Source: Brachypterus glaber (lineage: Eukaryota; Arthropoda; Insecta; Coleoptera; Kateretidae). Taken from it: a stretch of 64,000 nucleotides of DNA. The translations under genes and the position numbers were made by a program. Shown here piece after piece: positions 46,440-58,382 of the stretch. Every line of letters starts with the position of its first letter. Positions within the stretch are counted from its first letter, which is position 1. The stretch covers positions 17,191,589 to 17,255,588 of the forward strand of contig OY294048.1 in the NCBI GenBank assembly GCA_958510825.1, written 5' to 3'. Below the pieces are notes generated by a model that saw only the letters and a program-made list of their open reading frames with translations, ran no database searches and was not told the origin of the DNA.

Positions 46440-46689
46440 GTAAGTGACTTTCGCTTGGAAAGTATAATTTACACACTTTGTTTTTAATTTTCTCAGGAAG
46501 GTACACTAAGAAAACGATTTTAATAATTTTTAAAAATTTAGCTGGTGTAAGAATTATACACTGTATGATACATGCGATTTTTTGGTAAATGTTTCCAAAC
46601 ATATGAAAATCAATATTAAATAGTAGAATCTATTTTTTTTTTTATATTTATTATCAAATTATATAAGCTATAGCTGAATATACGACCAA

Positions 46690-46910
46690 TATAACTCTAA
46701 AGGAGAAGTTGTTTGGTTGATGGAAATCACCGCAAACGTTGACATTTTTGGGTTAAGACAAAGGGCGTTGCACGGTTTTCAGGGCAAGTGGCTTTCACTT
46801 GGAAGATATATATAATTTACACACTTTATTTTCAATTTTCATGAAAAGGTATACCAAGAAAACTATTTTAGCGACTTTTTGGTAAATATTCCTAAACAAG
46901 TGAAAATTAA
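46690..46910 (+). pseudogene. Decayed duplicate of the GALK2 exon 3' end and donor
   Basis: Bases from about 46715 repeat the end of the exon at 46184-46439 and the start of its intron. The frame still reads GLRQRALHGFQ against KLRQRALHVFQ. The donor has become GGCAAGT (GC instead of GT), and no acceptor is visible before it. Similarity continues through the intronic TATAATTTACACACTTT block to about 46910, about 340 bp downstream of the original. Relative to the original, the copy lacks about 50 bp of intron. It looks like a tandem segmental duplication that now lies in the next intron as a pseudo-exon. Confidence 0.85.
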
Positions 46911-47149
46911 ACAGCCCCACAAAAAGAAAAAACGATCCGGAATTTTTTCGGAGACCATAGTATTTCTATGTATTTTAAGGCGCTTAATCCGAATATATTC
47001 GATTAGTTTTGGAGATAACTTTGAAAAACGCTTCTTTCATATCGTTGCTTCCCTTGAAAGTGGGCTCATCTCATTTTTTGTAAGGTTTGATAATGTCCTT
47101 ACAAAAGGAGCTCTTTTCGAAAAATTGCTGGGTTAATAATATTCTTTAC

Positions 47150-47795
47150 TCATAGACCTCTTCATGAGTTTTCAAACCCAGATACAGTTAAATACCTCGG
47201 TCTATACTTTGATCAAAATTTGAACTGGAAGCAGCACACTAGTGCTCTTGCAGCATCATTATCAAAATCAATTTTTGTATTTCGGTCGCTTGTAAAGATG
47301 GTTTCCTTAGAGGTTCTTAAAACGGCATATTTTGCTTTATTTAAGTCTAAAGTAACCTATGGTCTGATGGTCTGGGGTCATGCATCTGGGGTGGAAAGGC
47401 TGTTTGGACTGCAAAGAAAACTTATTAGAGTTATAAAGGGACTAGGGTATCGAGATGAGGTTAAAAGAGCTTTTATTGAACTAAATATCCTAACCATACC
47501 ATCTCTTTACATCTTTATAACTTTAGTGTATGTCAAAGAAAGTTTAGGTAAATATACTCTACAATCTGAAAATCTTGAAAATACAAGGTCGAGCAACATT
47601 AGGTTGTCAAAAATAAGACTTGAGAGTAGTAAATTCGGTTCAAATTTTTTTGGCCCAAATTTTTTTAATTTTTTGCCAGTTCGCGTTAGAAACCTAGCGC
47701 TGTTCTTTTAAAACGCAAGTTAAAGCTCTCCTGTTAAAAAAAGGCTGTAACAGTACGAATGAGTTTTTTAAACTCAACCTGTCGACGGAATTTTA
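47150..47795 (+). pseudogene. LINE ORF2 C-terminal fragment
   Basis: Open for about 200 codons: SNPDTVKYLGLYFDQNLNWK, SLSKSIFVFRSLVKMVSLEV, YFALFKSKVTYGLMVWGHAS, RLFGLQRKLIRVIKGLGYR, then NTRSSNIRLSKIRLESSKFG and FFGPNFFNFLPVRVR. These are the post-RT blocks of CR1/Jockey-type LINEs. A frameshift near 47700 hides the normal end (QVKALLLKKGCNSTNEFFKL). It is 5' truncated and lies in sense, 700 bp after the host exon. Confidence 0.85.
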
Positions 47796-47959
47796 ATTGT
47801 ATGTCTTTATATTTCGTTTTAAATTTATTTAACTTATTTTTTTAATTTATTTAATTTATTTTTTTAGTATTGTTATACTTACTGGACCTTGCTGTCTACA
47901 TTTTTTATATTTTATATTTATATTTGACAAGTGTAAACGATTGTATTGTATCACGATAT

Positions 47960-48665
47960 AGTATATTCTATAACTAGTATGGAATAGACAATATTCCGCG
48001 CGAGCGGAGAGTTTGTCATACGAGCCGGCAGGCGAGTATGACGGTCCCGCGAGCGCGGAATGACTATTCCATACGTGTTGTAGACTATACTTTTTCTTCG
48101 ACTGCAAATATGAAACACTGTATGACTTTAAACTACTGACAAGGTTAATAGCAATGTTTTTTGTGACATTGTAAATGCAACAAAACACATATTTTTAAAT
48201 AAAGCAATAATTGTTATTTAATAACTTTATCAAATCAGTACTTAAAAAAGATTTTTATTTAATTTTAGCACACATTTACAAATTATAATGCAAAAATTGA
48301 AGCTTATGTCAGATTGTTGTGACAGATATCAGGTTTAAATATTTAACAATAGATGGAGAAGTTTTAATTTTTTGAACTAAATTAATAAAAAACTCGTCAA
48401 ATATTAAGAAAAACTAATAAACTTTATGTAATTTTAAAGCAAAACTTTAAATTGCATTAAATTATTCAATATTTCATGGTAAAATGTATATATTTTTTCT
48501 AATTTTGCTACAGTTTTCTTTAATTTTATAAACAAGAGATGGCACTACATGTGCTCATTCTAACACTTGATACAGAATATTCATACCGTATCTAGAGCTA
48601 GAATGGATTCATTCTGTGTTTTAAAAGTGTGTGTATTTGCTTACATTCTAAAGCAGTCGTAGAAA
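47960..48665 (+). repeat. Cruciform-repeat family, copy C
   Basis: Same orientation as A and B. The outer stem GTATGGAATAG/CTATTCCATAC is at 47977-47987 and 48064-48074. The three inner hairpins keep their GC stems despite substitutions (CCGC-GCGA-GCGG; GTCATAC...GTATGAC; CCGC-GAGC-GCGG). The body matches copy B to TTCTAAAGCAGTCG. Confidence 0.8.
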
Positions 48666-48859
48666 AAATAAATTTCAATTTCAATTATTATTATTAATCA
48701 GGGTAGCTGCAGGTTACTCGTTTGATGCCACTCAAGGGCCTAACTCAGTTTAGCAATTTTTTGAGATAAGCCCCTTTATAAGGATAATGACGATATACTC
48801 GAAAATAAGGTTTTTTGAGGTTATTTCCAAAACTAACTAACTTAGTTCCATATTTATGT

Positions 48860-49150
48860 ATAATAATAATAATAATGTTTATTGTGTTCAAAATTCAAAA
48901 AATATTTACAATATCATTAGCATATCAATAAACTAATAAAAGAAAAAAATATAACTTTCAACATAAAAACTCAAGAGTTTGCCAATGTTGCATTTCGTTA
49001 TATATAATTGTATTCTACAAATTATTGTTTAAACTAAACTAAGTTACAAAAAATTAAAATGAAGAAATACATAAAAACGTAATGAATTAACATATATAAT
49101 AATTACTTATACTTATACTTATTAATAATTATATAGCAAAGCTATACTAT
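48860..49150 (-). mobile_element. Probable LINE 3' end with (ATT)n tail
   Basis: On the minus strand the sequence ends AACACAATAAACATTATTAT and continues as an ATT repeat, the same style of end as the LINE at 35100-40076. No coding remnant was recognised upstream. Confidence 0.45.
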
Positions 49151-49657
49151 ATTATAGCATACAATAAATAAATGACATAAAACATACAAATTTTGTATAT
49201 AAAACAAATTTACTATTTTTTTTTTATTGCAAGTATGTTTGCCTAATTTTATTTAGATATTTACGTCGCAGATTCTACGAATTTTATTTACCTCTTTCTA
49301 TATGCCACTTTCTGCCTTTCATCAGAGCCTTTTATGATATCTTTTATTTTTTTCAATCAAGTTTCCCTTTTTCATGTCAAAAATAGAAACTAACCTTACG
49401 ATTTTGACCAAGATCAATATAATTTGAGGTGTTTCATTAATGTCTAAATTTTATAATAAAACCTTATTTTTTTTCTTATGAATTGTGAAAAAGTATAATT
49501 TAATTGCCTTATTATGTATCAGCATATCCACAGAAATTTAATTTAATTAGCAAAGTCAAGTTTGCCTTGATTTAGGACAATATGCTTGCGTTAAACGGCA
49601 ACCCATTAAACAGTGTTGAACTACTATAATATATTAAATATAAAACCAAGTAAACTA

Positions 49658-49810
49658 AAGGTACCTAAATGAAAATCATATTTACTGTTTGACATACGTA
49701 TGAATTTGTATGCTATTTTGTGCTTTGCTTTTCTCAAAAATTCTATGAATAAGTAATATAAATTAGAGGTACCTAAATGAAAATCATATTTACTGTTTGA
49801 CATACAAAGG
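49658..49810 (+). repeat. Two direct copies of a roughly 43-bp segment
   Basis: AGGTACCTAAATGAAAATCA followed by TATTTACTGTTTGACATAC occurs near 49660 and again near 49767, 106 bp apart. Confidence 0.85.
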
Positions 49811-50001
49811 CCATAAAATAGCAGTCTTAACTTCAAAATTAAAATTTCTCAAAAATTTTATACTCGCGTTCGTGTTTTTCTTTTGATTTGGGTGGTAAAA
49901 TATTAAATCTTAAATACCACCTTTTAGATATAAAATATTTATCAAAAAGATTATCTAAAGAAACAATCTTTTAGAAGATTTTCACAAAGTATTAATAATT
50001 A

Positions 50002-51010
50002 CACTGATCTACAAAAAAAGTTTTTTTTTATTCGCCGTAGAGCTTTTAGTTGCGTCTGGCTATATTTGATACGCTGATTACGGAACCTTTTTCTGTTTTT
50101 CTCGATCAGCTCGTTTTTTTGAGATATAGCGCACAGTGGTTTTTTGCCTATAGTTGTAGTAAAAAAAATGTAGGCCTAAGTATTTTTTCTGCCATGAATT
50201 GATTCTCTATTAGTGGGGCTCTGAGCCAAAAAAGCGGATTTAAAATAACTTTATTCGTTTGTTTTTATTAGTCTTCTAAATTCAAAAAATTAGTTTTTTC
50301 CCATTTTTTCGATATATTTTGATAAAAAATTTATATAAATACTAATGATACAACTCTAATTTTTATAGGCAATACTAACACAAATTTTCGGTTACAAAAA
50401 GTTTTAGATTTAATCCAGTAACGGAGATTTTACCGAGGGTTTTCGAAAAAAAAAACAAAAATTTTGAAATATTTTATTTATTTTATGGGGAGCAACAAAA
50501 TAAATTAAATTTATTATGAAAAAAAAAACAAAAGGAAAAAGTAAAAAAAACTTTCCTTGCTTTAAAACATTAAAATAACATTAAATATAAATATTAAATA
50601 ATTCAAATTATTGTTGTTCTGCTTTCAATAACTCCCCGTTACTGGATTCAATCTAAAACTTTTTTATTTTTACAAATCTCACATGTGTGTTGGTGTCGCC
50701 TATAAAAATCAGAGCCATATCCTTAGTATTTATAAAAAAATTTCATGAAAATACGAAAAAAAAGTCATTTTTTGAATCTAGAAGCCTATAAAAAACAAAC
50801 GAATAGATATTTAATAACCACTTTTTTGGCTTAGAACCCTATTAATAGAGAACCAATCCACCGCAAAAAAACTAACTGAACCTTAATTATTTTTTTTACT
50901 GCAACAAAAAAACCACTGTGCGTTATAACTCGAAAAAAAAACGAGCTGATCGAGAAAAACGAAAAAATGCACTAAAATGGTGCCGGCAAATTTTTGAGTG
51001 TTGAGCAGTG
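50002..51010. mobile_element. Palindromic element, CACTGCTC ends, uninterrupted copy
   Basis: The left end is CACTGATCTACAAAAAAAG, and the right end read inward is CACTGCTCAACACTCAAAAA. The arms of about 450 bp share the blocks listed for 42258-43709. An AT-rich 10-bp repeat, ATTAATAATT, lies on both sides, compatible with (but not proof of) an 8-10 bp target duplication. Confidence 0.75.
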
Positions 51011-51333
51011 TTATTAATAATTATAATTTGTGAATATTATAATTTCTACCCACTTGTAAATTTAATCTGCACGTATTTTGAAAATTGTTTGACAAAAGAT
51101 TATTTTTGAAATGTTCACATTCCTAAAAGGTATCTTAAACGAATTTAATCATGTTACCGTAGAAAACGTGTCCGCTTGAAAGGCCAGGGGATTTTGAAAG
51201 TTTTCAGGGTGTCTGGAAATTAAGATGTAATTCAACTTTTAAATATCCAAATATTATTTTATACATAATCTGAAAATTCATTTATGTTTTGTTAAAAAAT
51301 AATGTGTGACTTCTTATAGTGAAGTTAAATGTT

Positions 51334-51740
51334 AACTAGGTTAAAATTTATTTTATTTTAGTCAAACTTCACGTGTGATAAAATGGTTTATTACTGCAGT
51401 TTCGACATTGGAGAATGTCAAACAATTAAGTTCTGCATGTATACTTGTAGTCCCTGTTTGACATTCTCCAATGTCATTTTTAATTTGTTTCTTACTATTT
51501 TTTAAGTTTTAAATTGTTTTTAATTTTTTAATTTTAATGTAAATTCTAACTTTTAAAATGTTTTTATATTATTAGATAAGTTTTTTAATGAAATCTTTTT
51601 TCATAACTTTTTCTTATTCCGCCTTTTGTTATTTTAGTAGTATCTGATGATGTTAACGTAAATAGTTAACGAAACTGCAGTAATAAACCATTTTATCACA
51701 CGTGAAATTTAACTAAAATAAAATAAATTTTAACCTAGTT
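51334..51740. mobile_element. Inverted-repeat element with hammerhead-like motifs in both arms
   Basis: Left 51334-51403 and right 51671-51740 are inverted copies (AACTAGGTTAAAATTTATTT, CACGTGTGATAAAATGGTTT, ATTACTGCAGTTTCG). On the right the plus strand carries CTGATGA...GAAAC, and on the left the minus strand carries a stem plus GAAAC. The 14-base block GACATTCTCCAATG also occurs twice internally in inverse orientation. Same overall plan as 62535-63125 but more decayed. Confidence 0.7.
51644..51685 (+). ncRNA. Hammerhead-like ribozyme motif
   Basis: CTGATGA at 51644-51650, one extra U, stem GTTAAC/GTTAAC around a 7-base loop, GAAA at 51671-51674, stem III ACTG/CAGT, then A (cleavage position) and ATA, which pairs with TAT before the core. 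The extra U is shared with the minus-strand motif at 2243-2280, so it may be a family feature or a sign of decay. Stem I is only three pairs. Confidence 0.45.
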
Positions 51741-51744
51741 ATTA

Positions 51745-53660
51745 TTTTATAGTTTTATGCTACAAAATATTGGGATCATTTTAAGACTAATTTACTAAAA
51801 TCCGTTAATATAAAAGCTTTCTTTAATTGATCAAAATGCTTAAAATTGGAACAAAAAATATATTTTTTGAATATTTCGATTTCGACCCACCCTTTTTAAA
51901 TATTAAAATAAAAAGAAAAAATTCTTATATTTTTGTGAAATACCTTTTTTTAATATTAAATATTGAGTGATAAGATGTTTTCTCTAAGGAGCTAATAACT
52001 ATTAGTTTTGTGATTTCTGGCTTAAAAGCCCAGAATCAGTATACGCTTATATGTCCACTTTTGTTTAGGAACATATTTTGTTTATAAATGCTTAGAAGGG
52101 GTTAATGTAAGTATCTTCCACTCAAGTTATGATGCCGAATGATCACCCGAGTAAAAATTTTTGACCCTTTCTAAACACACGAGTAGACACAGAAGTGATT
52201 CTAGATCCTCGTCTATAAGATGCATGATAAAAAAATATTATTTTCTCACTACCACCTAGGTAAGTTTACATTACTTAATCAAAAAGCCGACGGTAATATA
52301 AAGTACTATATCAAGTACACTTAGTAGTAATAGATTAAATCAATAGAATCAATACAAACAAAACCGTAACTAGACAGAAAAAACCATTTACAGCTAAAGG
52401 TCACGAAGTGTCCGACACTTACCTAAGGGGGACACCAAGACACAAGACTACTATTCTTAATTTTATAGAGTGATTCCATGAAAAAATGTTTTTTTGAATT
52501 GTCACACAAATAAAGGTCAAAAATATTATTAATAAAATACGATTTTAATTCTTTGGTAGTGAGAAAAGCGTAATGCGCTACTCGTAGGTAAGTTTATTTT
52601 CTGTCTTCGGTCGTGTTTATGGACCTCAGCAAAATGAGGACGTACACAGAAAAATTCACTTACCTCTACTAGAAGCGAACTATAATGTCAAGAAACGTCG
52701 AGAAAATGTGAAAAAAGTGGGTGTGAAAAAAATGTCTGTCTCTGTCTCTCGGTCTGTATGGTAACCTTATAACTTTTTAATGGATTGTCCGATTTGAAAA
52801 ATTCATTCACCAAACTATTTAGAACCTTTTATATTTGCTTCACATTAAATATGGTTAACATTAGCCTAGGGCAAGGTGAAAAAATGAACAAAAACTATAA
52901 TTTTTAGCGATATCTCACTTATTATTTATAGTAGAAACTCCAGTTGAAATGTACAAATTGTCAACTTTCCGAGTACTTGTTGCATATAATCTCTACTTTG
53001 ACTATCGACTTGAATGTGCGTCCTAAATTTTCTTGAAAAAAGTTCCTTTTATTCCCGCCAAGTGTGAAAAAGCAACGGAAATATATCTTAGAATGAAAGT
53101 ACTTATATGTCAGGTTGACGACAATTGCTACACTGAAATTAGGCTCTAGATTCAGACCAAAAATCAAATCTACGCAAAATTTCCAAAAGATTTATGTATC
53201 ACAAGTCCGGATTCGGTAAGCTACTTCGTTTAAAGGTTATGTATTTTTGTTTACTATATGTCAAAAATTTAGCATTTCAGTTTGACCTTGAACTACAGAT
53301 TTTTATTAATTACTGAAAAATACACTAACCTATATTTGTCATTTATTCTTGCTTCGCTTGGTTTGTGTGAGTTAACTTGTACAAATCTTAAATTTTCTCA
53401 AGCATCCTCAGGGAAAATTACTTATATATGATATATAGGCTATCCTGGTTATAGATAAGTCCTTCACAAATCCATATTATATGTAATTAACTTATTATTT
53501 AGTTAGAATTTTTCATTCATTCGCCATTCATTCACGAAGTGCTGGAGTTGTTGACCACCTTGTATCAAGGAATAAAGCTAAGAACCGACTATAAACAGTT
53601 TTTTCCTTTCGAACCTTCCACCCCGAGAACCGTCACCGGCGCCCAATTATTTATTTTTCA
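51745..53660. other. Unassigned sequence of the downstream intron
   Basis: Includes a diverged dispersed-repeat block near 52730-52800 (TCTGTCTCTCGGTCTGTATG). No reading frame resembling the next GALK2 exon was found. Confidence 0.5.
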
Positions 53661-53664
53661 AAAC

Positions 53665-55275
53665 GGTTCACTCCAAACTTAAGGCCTAGGGCTAACTTTT
53701 TAAAATAAATAGGCAGTGACTTAGTTTTGTTGCAGCTTAAATTAAGATCGAGGGGCTGACCGCTAGGAAATCTTTTGTATAAGCCAAAGGAACTCAGGAG
53801 GAACTCTGAAGGAACTCCGAGGAACTCTGGAGGAACTCCGAAGAACTCTGAGGAACTCCGAGGAACTCCGAAGGAACTCAGAGGAACTCTGAGGAACTCC
53901 GAAGGAACTCAAAGGAAATCTTTTGTACAAATTTCAGAAACAATTATTATTTATTACCCATGCGGGTTAACGTTTTTATTTTCAAACTAGATTAGCCGTT
54001 ACAAGCACCTTATCAAAACAATCAAAACATCCTACCTTTGGCTTTGGGGCGCCAATTATTGTTTGAAGGGGCGAAAAGTTTGGAAGAAACCGTCAAGGAC
54101 AAAGCTTTTTTTTCCTGAAGGTAATTTTGGGGCACCAATCTTTGTTTTAAAGGGGCGCCAAGTGTTTGGTAGAAACTGTCAGGGACTTTTTTTCTTGAAG
54201 GTAAATTGGGGGCGCCATTTTTCATTTGAAGGGGCGCCAAATTTGGTGGTAGTAACCGTCAGGGACAAAGCTTTTTTTATTTTATGAAGGTATTTTTTTT
54301 GGGCGTCAACTTATTTTTGTTGTAGGGGCGCCAAGTTTGGTTGAAACCGTCAGGGACAAAGCTTTTTTTTGAGAGTGCCTTATTGGCAGTAGTTCTTGCA
54401 CAGCTGTAATTTCTACGGCTTATTTGGCAAAAATTACCCCTTCCAGAGAGGAACTCTTAAGGAACACAGGAGGAACTCTGGAGGAACTCCGGAGGAACTT
54501 CGGAGGAACTCCGAGGAACTCCGAAGGAGCTCTGAGGAACTCTTTGCAAAAAGAAACTCTTTTGTACAAATTTCAGACGCGGTCATCCCCTCGATTAAGA
54601 TGTTACCACTATAAAAAGTAGATTTGCTTTTTATAGTGTTTTTTGCCAGTTAAAAAAGCGCTCTGTAGTTTTTTTAACATTAGTTTTAAAATTATCTTAT
54701 TTCTTTCTAGAATAAAGTAATATTTGAGTTACTTTAAAGTTGAACTAAATCTTCATTCCCAGCCACCGTGTTTTAATAATGTTTTGTGTTTCTCAAAAGA
54801 ATAAATTTCTGTCTGTGGGACGGTCATCTACTACAAAATTAAATTTAATTCTTGTTTGACCCTTTATAACCCTTTGTATGACATAAGATGAATAATTGAA
54901 TAATTTTCCAGTACTGTGAAAATTACATTTGTTGGAAAGTTCCCATATTCGCATTTTTAGCCACACTGTAAAAACAGAATCTTCTTTTAAGGTGTTAACG
55001 GCATCTTTATTTAAGCTGCAAGTTGCAGCCTGCAACAAAAGTAAGTCACTCCCTGGGTATTTTTAAAGTTAGCCCTAGGCCTTAACATAAGGACCATCGT
55101 TATTTTAAGATGGACACTGTTTAAATTCAGCACAGCCTGAAATGGTTATTTGCACTGCGGAAAGTCTGTCTTAAAATAACGGTGTTTCTTGTTTTGGACT
55201 TATGGCCTAGGGTTATGGTTTAAAATACACAGGCAGTGGCTTAGTTTTGTTGCAGCTTACATTAATATGCCGATA
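53665..55275. repeat. Flanking duplicated block GGCCTAGGG...GTTGCAGCTTA
   Basis: AAGGCCTAGGGCTAACTTTT, AGGCAGTGACTTAGTTTTGT and TGCAGCTTA at 53680-53740 recur in direct orientation at 55200-55262, and partly inverted at 55060-55080. The two copies bracket the composite minisatellite. Confidence 0.6.
53741..54605. repeat. Composite minisatellite with inverted ends
   Basis: Three blocks: GGAACTC(C/T)GA-type repeats of about 10-13 bp at 53785-53910, four units of about 75-80 bp at 54045-54372 (GGGGCGCCAA, AACCGTCAGGGACAAAGCTT), then a second GGAACTC array at 54450-54545. The outer ends mirror each other: ATTAAGATCGAGGGGCTGAC and the inverse of GTCATCCCCTCGATTAAGAT, with CTTTTGTACAAATTTCAGA inside. 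Open frames across it are repeat artefacts. Confidence 0.75.
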
Positions 55276-55572
55276 AGATATTAAAAGGAGTTTCACTTCG
55301 TAGATTGTTCTCAAGTGAACCCCTTATATAGGGGCAGAGGTCTAAATTTTTTATTAACAATATATAATCTTTTAAGGTTTTTGGGGTATCGGGGGTATTC
55401 AATTAAAAAATTTCTTTTCTTCAAATTGTGACCTTTCGATAGGAATTTTCTATCGTTTTCGAACCTTTAATTAAACCATATATAATCGTAAAAATTGGTC
55501 AGATATGTAATAGGGGTTTGGTCGGACTACACACTACTATAGTGGAAACGTAAGTCCGAGCATTTAAAACGG

Positions 55573-55912
55573 AATTTTAACATCTCTACTCCACATTTAT
55601 CTACTCCATACCATCTCTATTCCATAACATCTCTAATCCAACTCTATTCTGCACTACATACTTGCTTAATATCTAAAGATATTTTTTCCTTAGCAGAACA
55701 AAAACATTAAAAAAATAATTAACAAAAATTAAAAATATTAATTACATACTAATAAACGCAACGACTTTGTTGCGATAAGGAAAAATTATCTTTAAATATT
55801 AAGCAAGTACGTAGTGCAGAGTAGTGTTGTGGAATAGATATGTTATGGAGGAGAGATGTTATGGAATAGAGATTTTGTGGAGGAGAGAAATGTGGTGTAG
55901 ATATGTTAAAAC
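55573..55912. mobile_element. Second foldback-type copy
   Basis: TTTTAACATCTCTACTCCAC at the left faces GTGTAGATATGTTAAAA at the right, with CTCCATACCATCTCTATTCC and TATGGAATAGAGAT-like subrepeats. The centre contains a second inverted pair (TACTTGCTTAATATCTAAAG and its mirror). The subrepeat is shared with 41486-42036 but the tips differ. Target duplication not resolved. Confidence 0.75.
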
Positions 55913-56134
55913 TGGTCAGTAAATTAGATTTCTCCCATTCCTGCTCCTCAAAGAGAAAAACCGAAACGCAACGTTAGATAGAATAAGCCCCGCCCATTTC
56001 TAACCAAACTCCCTAGATTTAAAATTATCGATTTTACCGTGCTAGAATAAAAAGCGTATACTCCATGTCATTAAATATTTCTTAAAACTTAAAATGAGAC
56101 AATGTCTGATTGAATTAAGAGTTTTAATGTTGGT

Positions 56135-56430
56135 TTAATGTTTTTTTTTTTAATGGGGTGCGTTGGTTTACGTAAACGTTGGTTTGGTTTGGTTTTTTGC
56201 TGGTTTGGTGTTTTTTTTAAGGGGGGGTGTTGGTTTACGTTAACGTTGGCTTGGTTTGGTATTTTTTGCTGGTTTGGTGTTTTTTTTTAATAGGGTGTAG
56301 GTTTACGTTAACCTTGGTTTGGTTTGTTTTTTGTTGGTTTGGTGTTTTTTTTTAATGGGGTGCGTTGGTTCAAGTCCAAACGTTGGTTTTGCTCCTGTTT
56401 GGTCTTTTTTTTTGTAAAAAACAATTTTTG
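56135..56430 (+). repeat. GT-rich tandem array, about four units of 75-80 bp
   Basis: Each unit has GTTGGTTTACGT.AACGTTGG, GGTTTGG runs and TTTTTGCTGGTTTGGTG-TTT. Strong G/T strand asymmetry. Confidence 0.8.
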
Positions 56431-57429
56431 GACCTGTTTTCGTGTGGACCTTATGCGCACTGGCCGCATTATTTATTTTAATTACATACTTCTGATTATT
56501 AGAATTATCAATTTAAATTGTATTTTGGCACGACGGAAGGTAGGTGTAAAACAGATAAAATTAAAGCGTATATGCTCTTTTACCCTATTTCGGCTATCTT
56601 GAATCTGTTTTCACCCAAAATAACAAGCAGGGTGCCACATAACCTACAAAATTCGATGCAACATTACGTACTCGAGAAAAACGAAAAGCTGGCCCACTCT
56701 AGACTTTTGTACAATACAATTAGAATACTATGAGCTTTAAAATAAGCCAATTTCGAAAAAAAATCGAAGGAAGTAGTTTTAAGATAACATGATTTTTATA
56801 TTTCGCTTAAAATATTTGGTTATGTTTTTGGTTATGTCAAAAATCAATGCAAGTTAAAAGTGACACTTTTGTTAAGAGTTTGTCTTTTGTTTTACTTACT
56901 TACTTTTGCGGTCCCTTATGGAAAGTTGTCAGAAAATTGACAGAACATAATATACTATTTTAGGATTTTGGATTTGAAATAATAATAAAAACTAAGAGAA
57001 CCAGTTTTTATTTACATTAAAAACAAACAAAGATCATAATATGACCACTTAGTGGTCCGTAAACCTAGACCACCTATTTTCTTTACGTTTCAAAACCAAT
57101 AAACCCAATAAATTAAAGTGAGAAGGGGATAGTATCCAAATTAAATTATTTCCTCGTCGAAAGGAGGAAATGTTAATCAGTCTCTGGCTTAAGGCCAAAT
57201 TTGGCCTGTTCAAACGGTTAAATATCAATTAAATGCGTTAAAAGTTTTTTTTTTCGTTGCTAAACTTTATATTGATTGATTTCCGGTGCATTAATTTCTA
57301 CTACAAACTTACGAGTAATTTAAAAAAGTTAAAATTGTATCAAACTTCTTTAAACCAGGCCAGTCGAGTATTTATTTTTACTTGCAATGCTTGTTGTTAT
57401 TAGTATGGATGTTATGCTTGTTTAGGGCA

Positions 57430-58110
57430 AATCTGCCAAAGGCTTTTTCGACCACATAAAATATACTAAGAAAGCTAAAATTTGGTAGACATGCTTAACT
57501 CGGCTGACAATATAATTTTATGTAAAACTTACCCCCCGACCCCTTCACCCTTAAAATTTAAAAACCCCATTTTTTACCCACACAAGATAATTTAAAACTA
57601 AAATTAAGTTGCATACTCATTTAGTGATAATAAAATTTTACAATAAATTCTACATCCCCCTTCGTCTCCCCATCGGGCGTATAAGTCTGTTAACCCCCTC
57701 TGTGTTTCACCCACTTAAAATATACTTAGAAAGCTAAAATTTGGTATAGATGCTTAACTCGGTTGACAAAACAATTTTATATAAAAATTTCTCCCCAATC
57801 CCCCACCCCTAAAATTAAAAAAAATCCATTTTTTTATCCACATGAGATAATTTAAAACTAAATTTAGGTTACATACTCATCCAGTGATAATTAAATTTTA
57901 AAATAAATTTTACATCCCCCTTATCTCCCCATCACACCCTATACGCTTATAGGGCTAAGTTTACCCCCTCTCTGTTACACCCACTTTGAATAAACGTAGA
58001 TAGCTGAAATTGGGTACACATGCTTATCTCTGATGACAATACAATTTTATATAAAATTTACCTCCAACCTCCCTACCCCTAAAACTAAAAGAAAACCTTT
58101 TTTACCCACA
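57430..58110 (+). repeat. Three tandem units of about 260 bp
   Basis: AAAATATACT.AGAAAGCTAA at 57456 and 57716, and a diverged third near 57985. Each is followed by GACAATA.AATTTTAT, a C-rich CCCC.ACCCCTAAAAT block and a TTTTACCCACA block. Units diverge by 15-20 percent by eye. Confidence 0.8.
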
Positions 58111-58289
58111 TCTTTTTGGATGTGAGACCTTTTTTTTTAATCATCAAAATTTCTTTCAGTCAATCATAAACAAATATACATTTAAGAACTACCATTGAAT
58201 AATACACAGGGCTTCCCTTTACATTTCGGCGCCCTGAAGCAAGCTTCTGGTTCGGCACCCCTATTTAGAAAAAGGTTTGTATCCTACAA

Positions 58290-58358
58290 TGGGGTGACAA
58301 AAAGGGCCATAAATGACCTAGTTGTCCGGCTTTGTCCAACCCAAAAATTTACTACTAC
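58290..58358 (+). mobile_element. 5'-truncated SINE-like copy with 13-bp target duplication
   Basis: Third copy of the SINE-like family, reduced to about 70 bp (GGGTGACAAAAAGGGCC through CCCAAAAATTTACTACTAC). TTGTATCCTACAA flanks it at about 58277-58289 and 58360-58372. The clean duplication places the 3' end at the TAC repeat. Confidence 0.82.
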
Positions 58359-58382
58359 TTGTATCCTACAAAATTTTGACGA

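Noticed and set aside
54022..54290. Open frames on both strands in the GGGGCGCCAA units
   Set aside because: Low-complexity repeats of about 75 bp keep frames open by chance; the peptides are repetitive and unlike known proteins.
56324..56733. Open frames after the GT-rich array
   Set aside because: The first lies in the GT-rich repeat; the second resembles no family I know and has no splice or repeat support.
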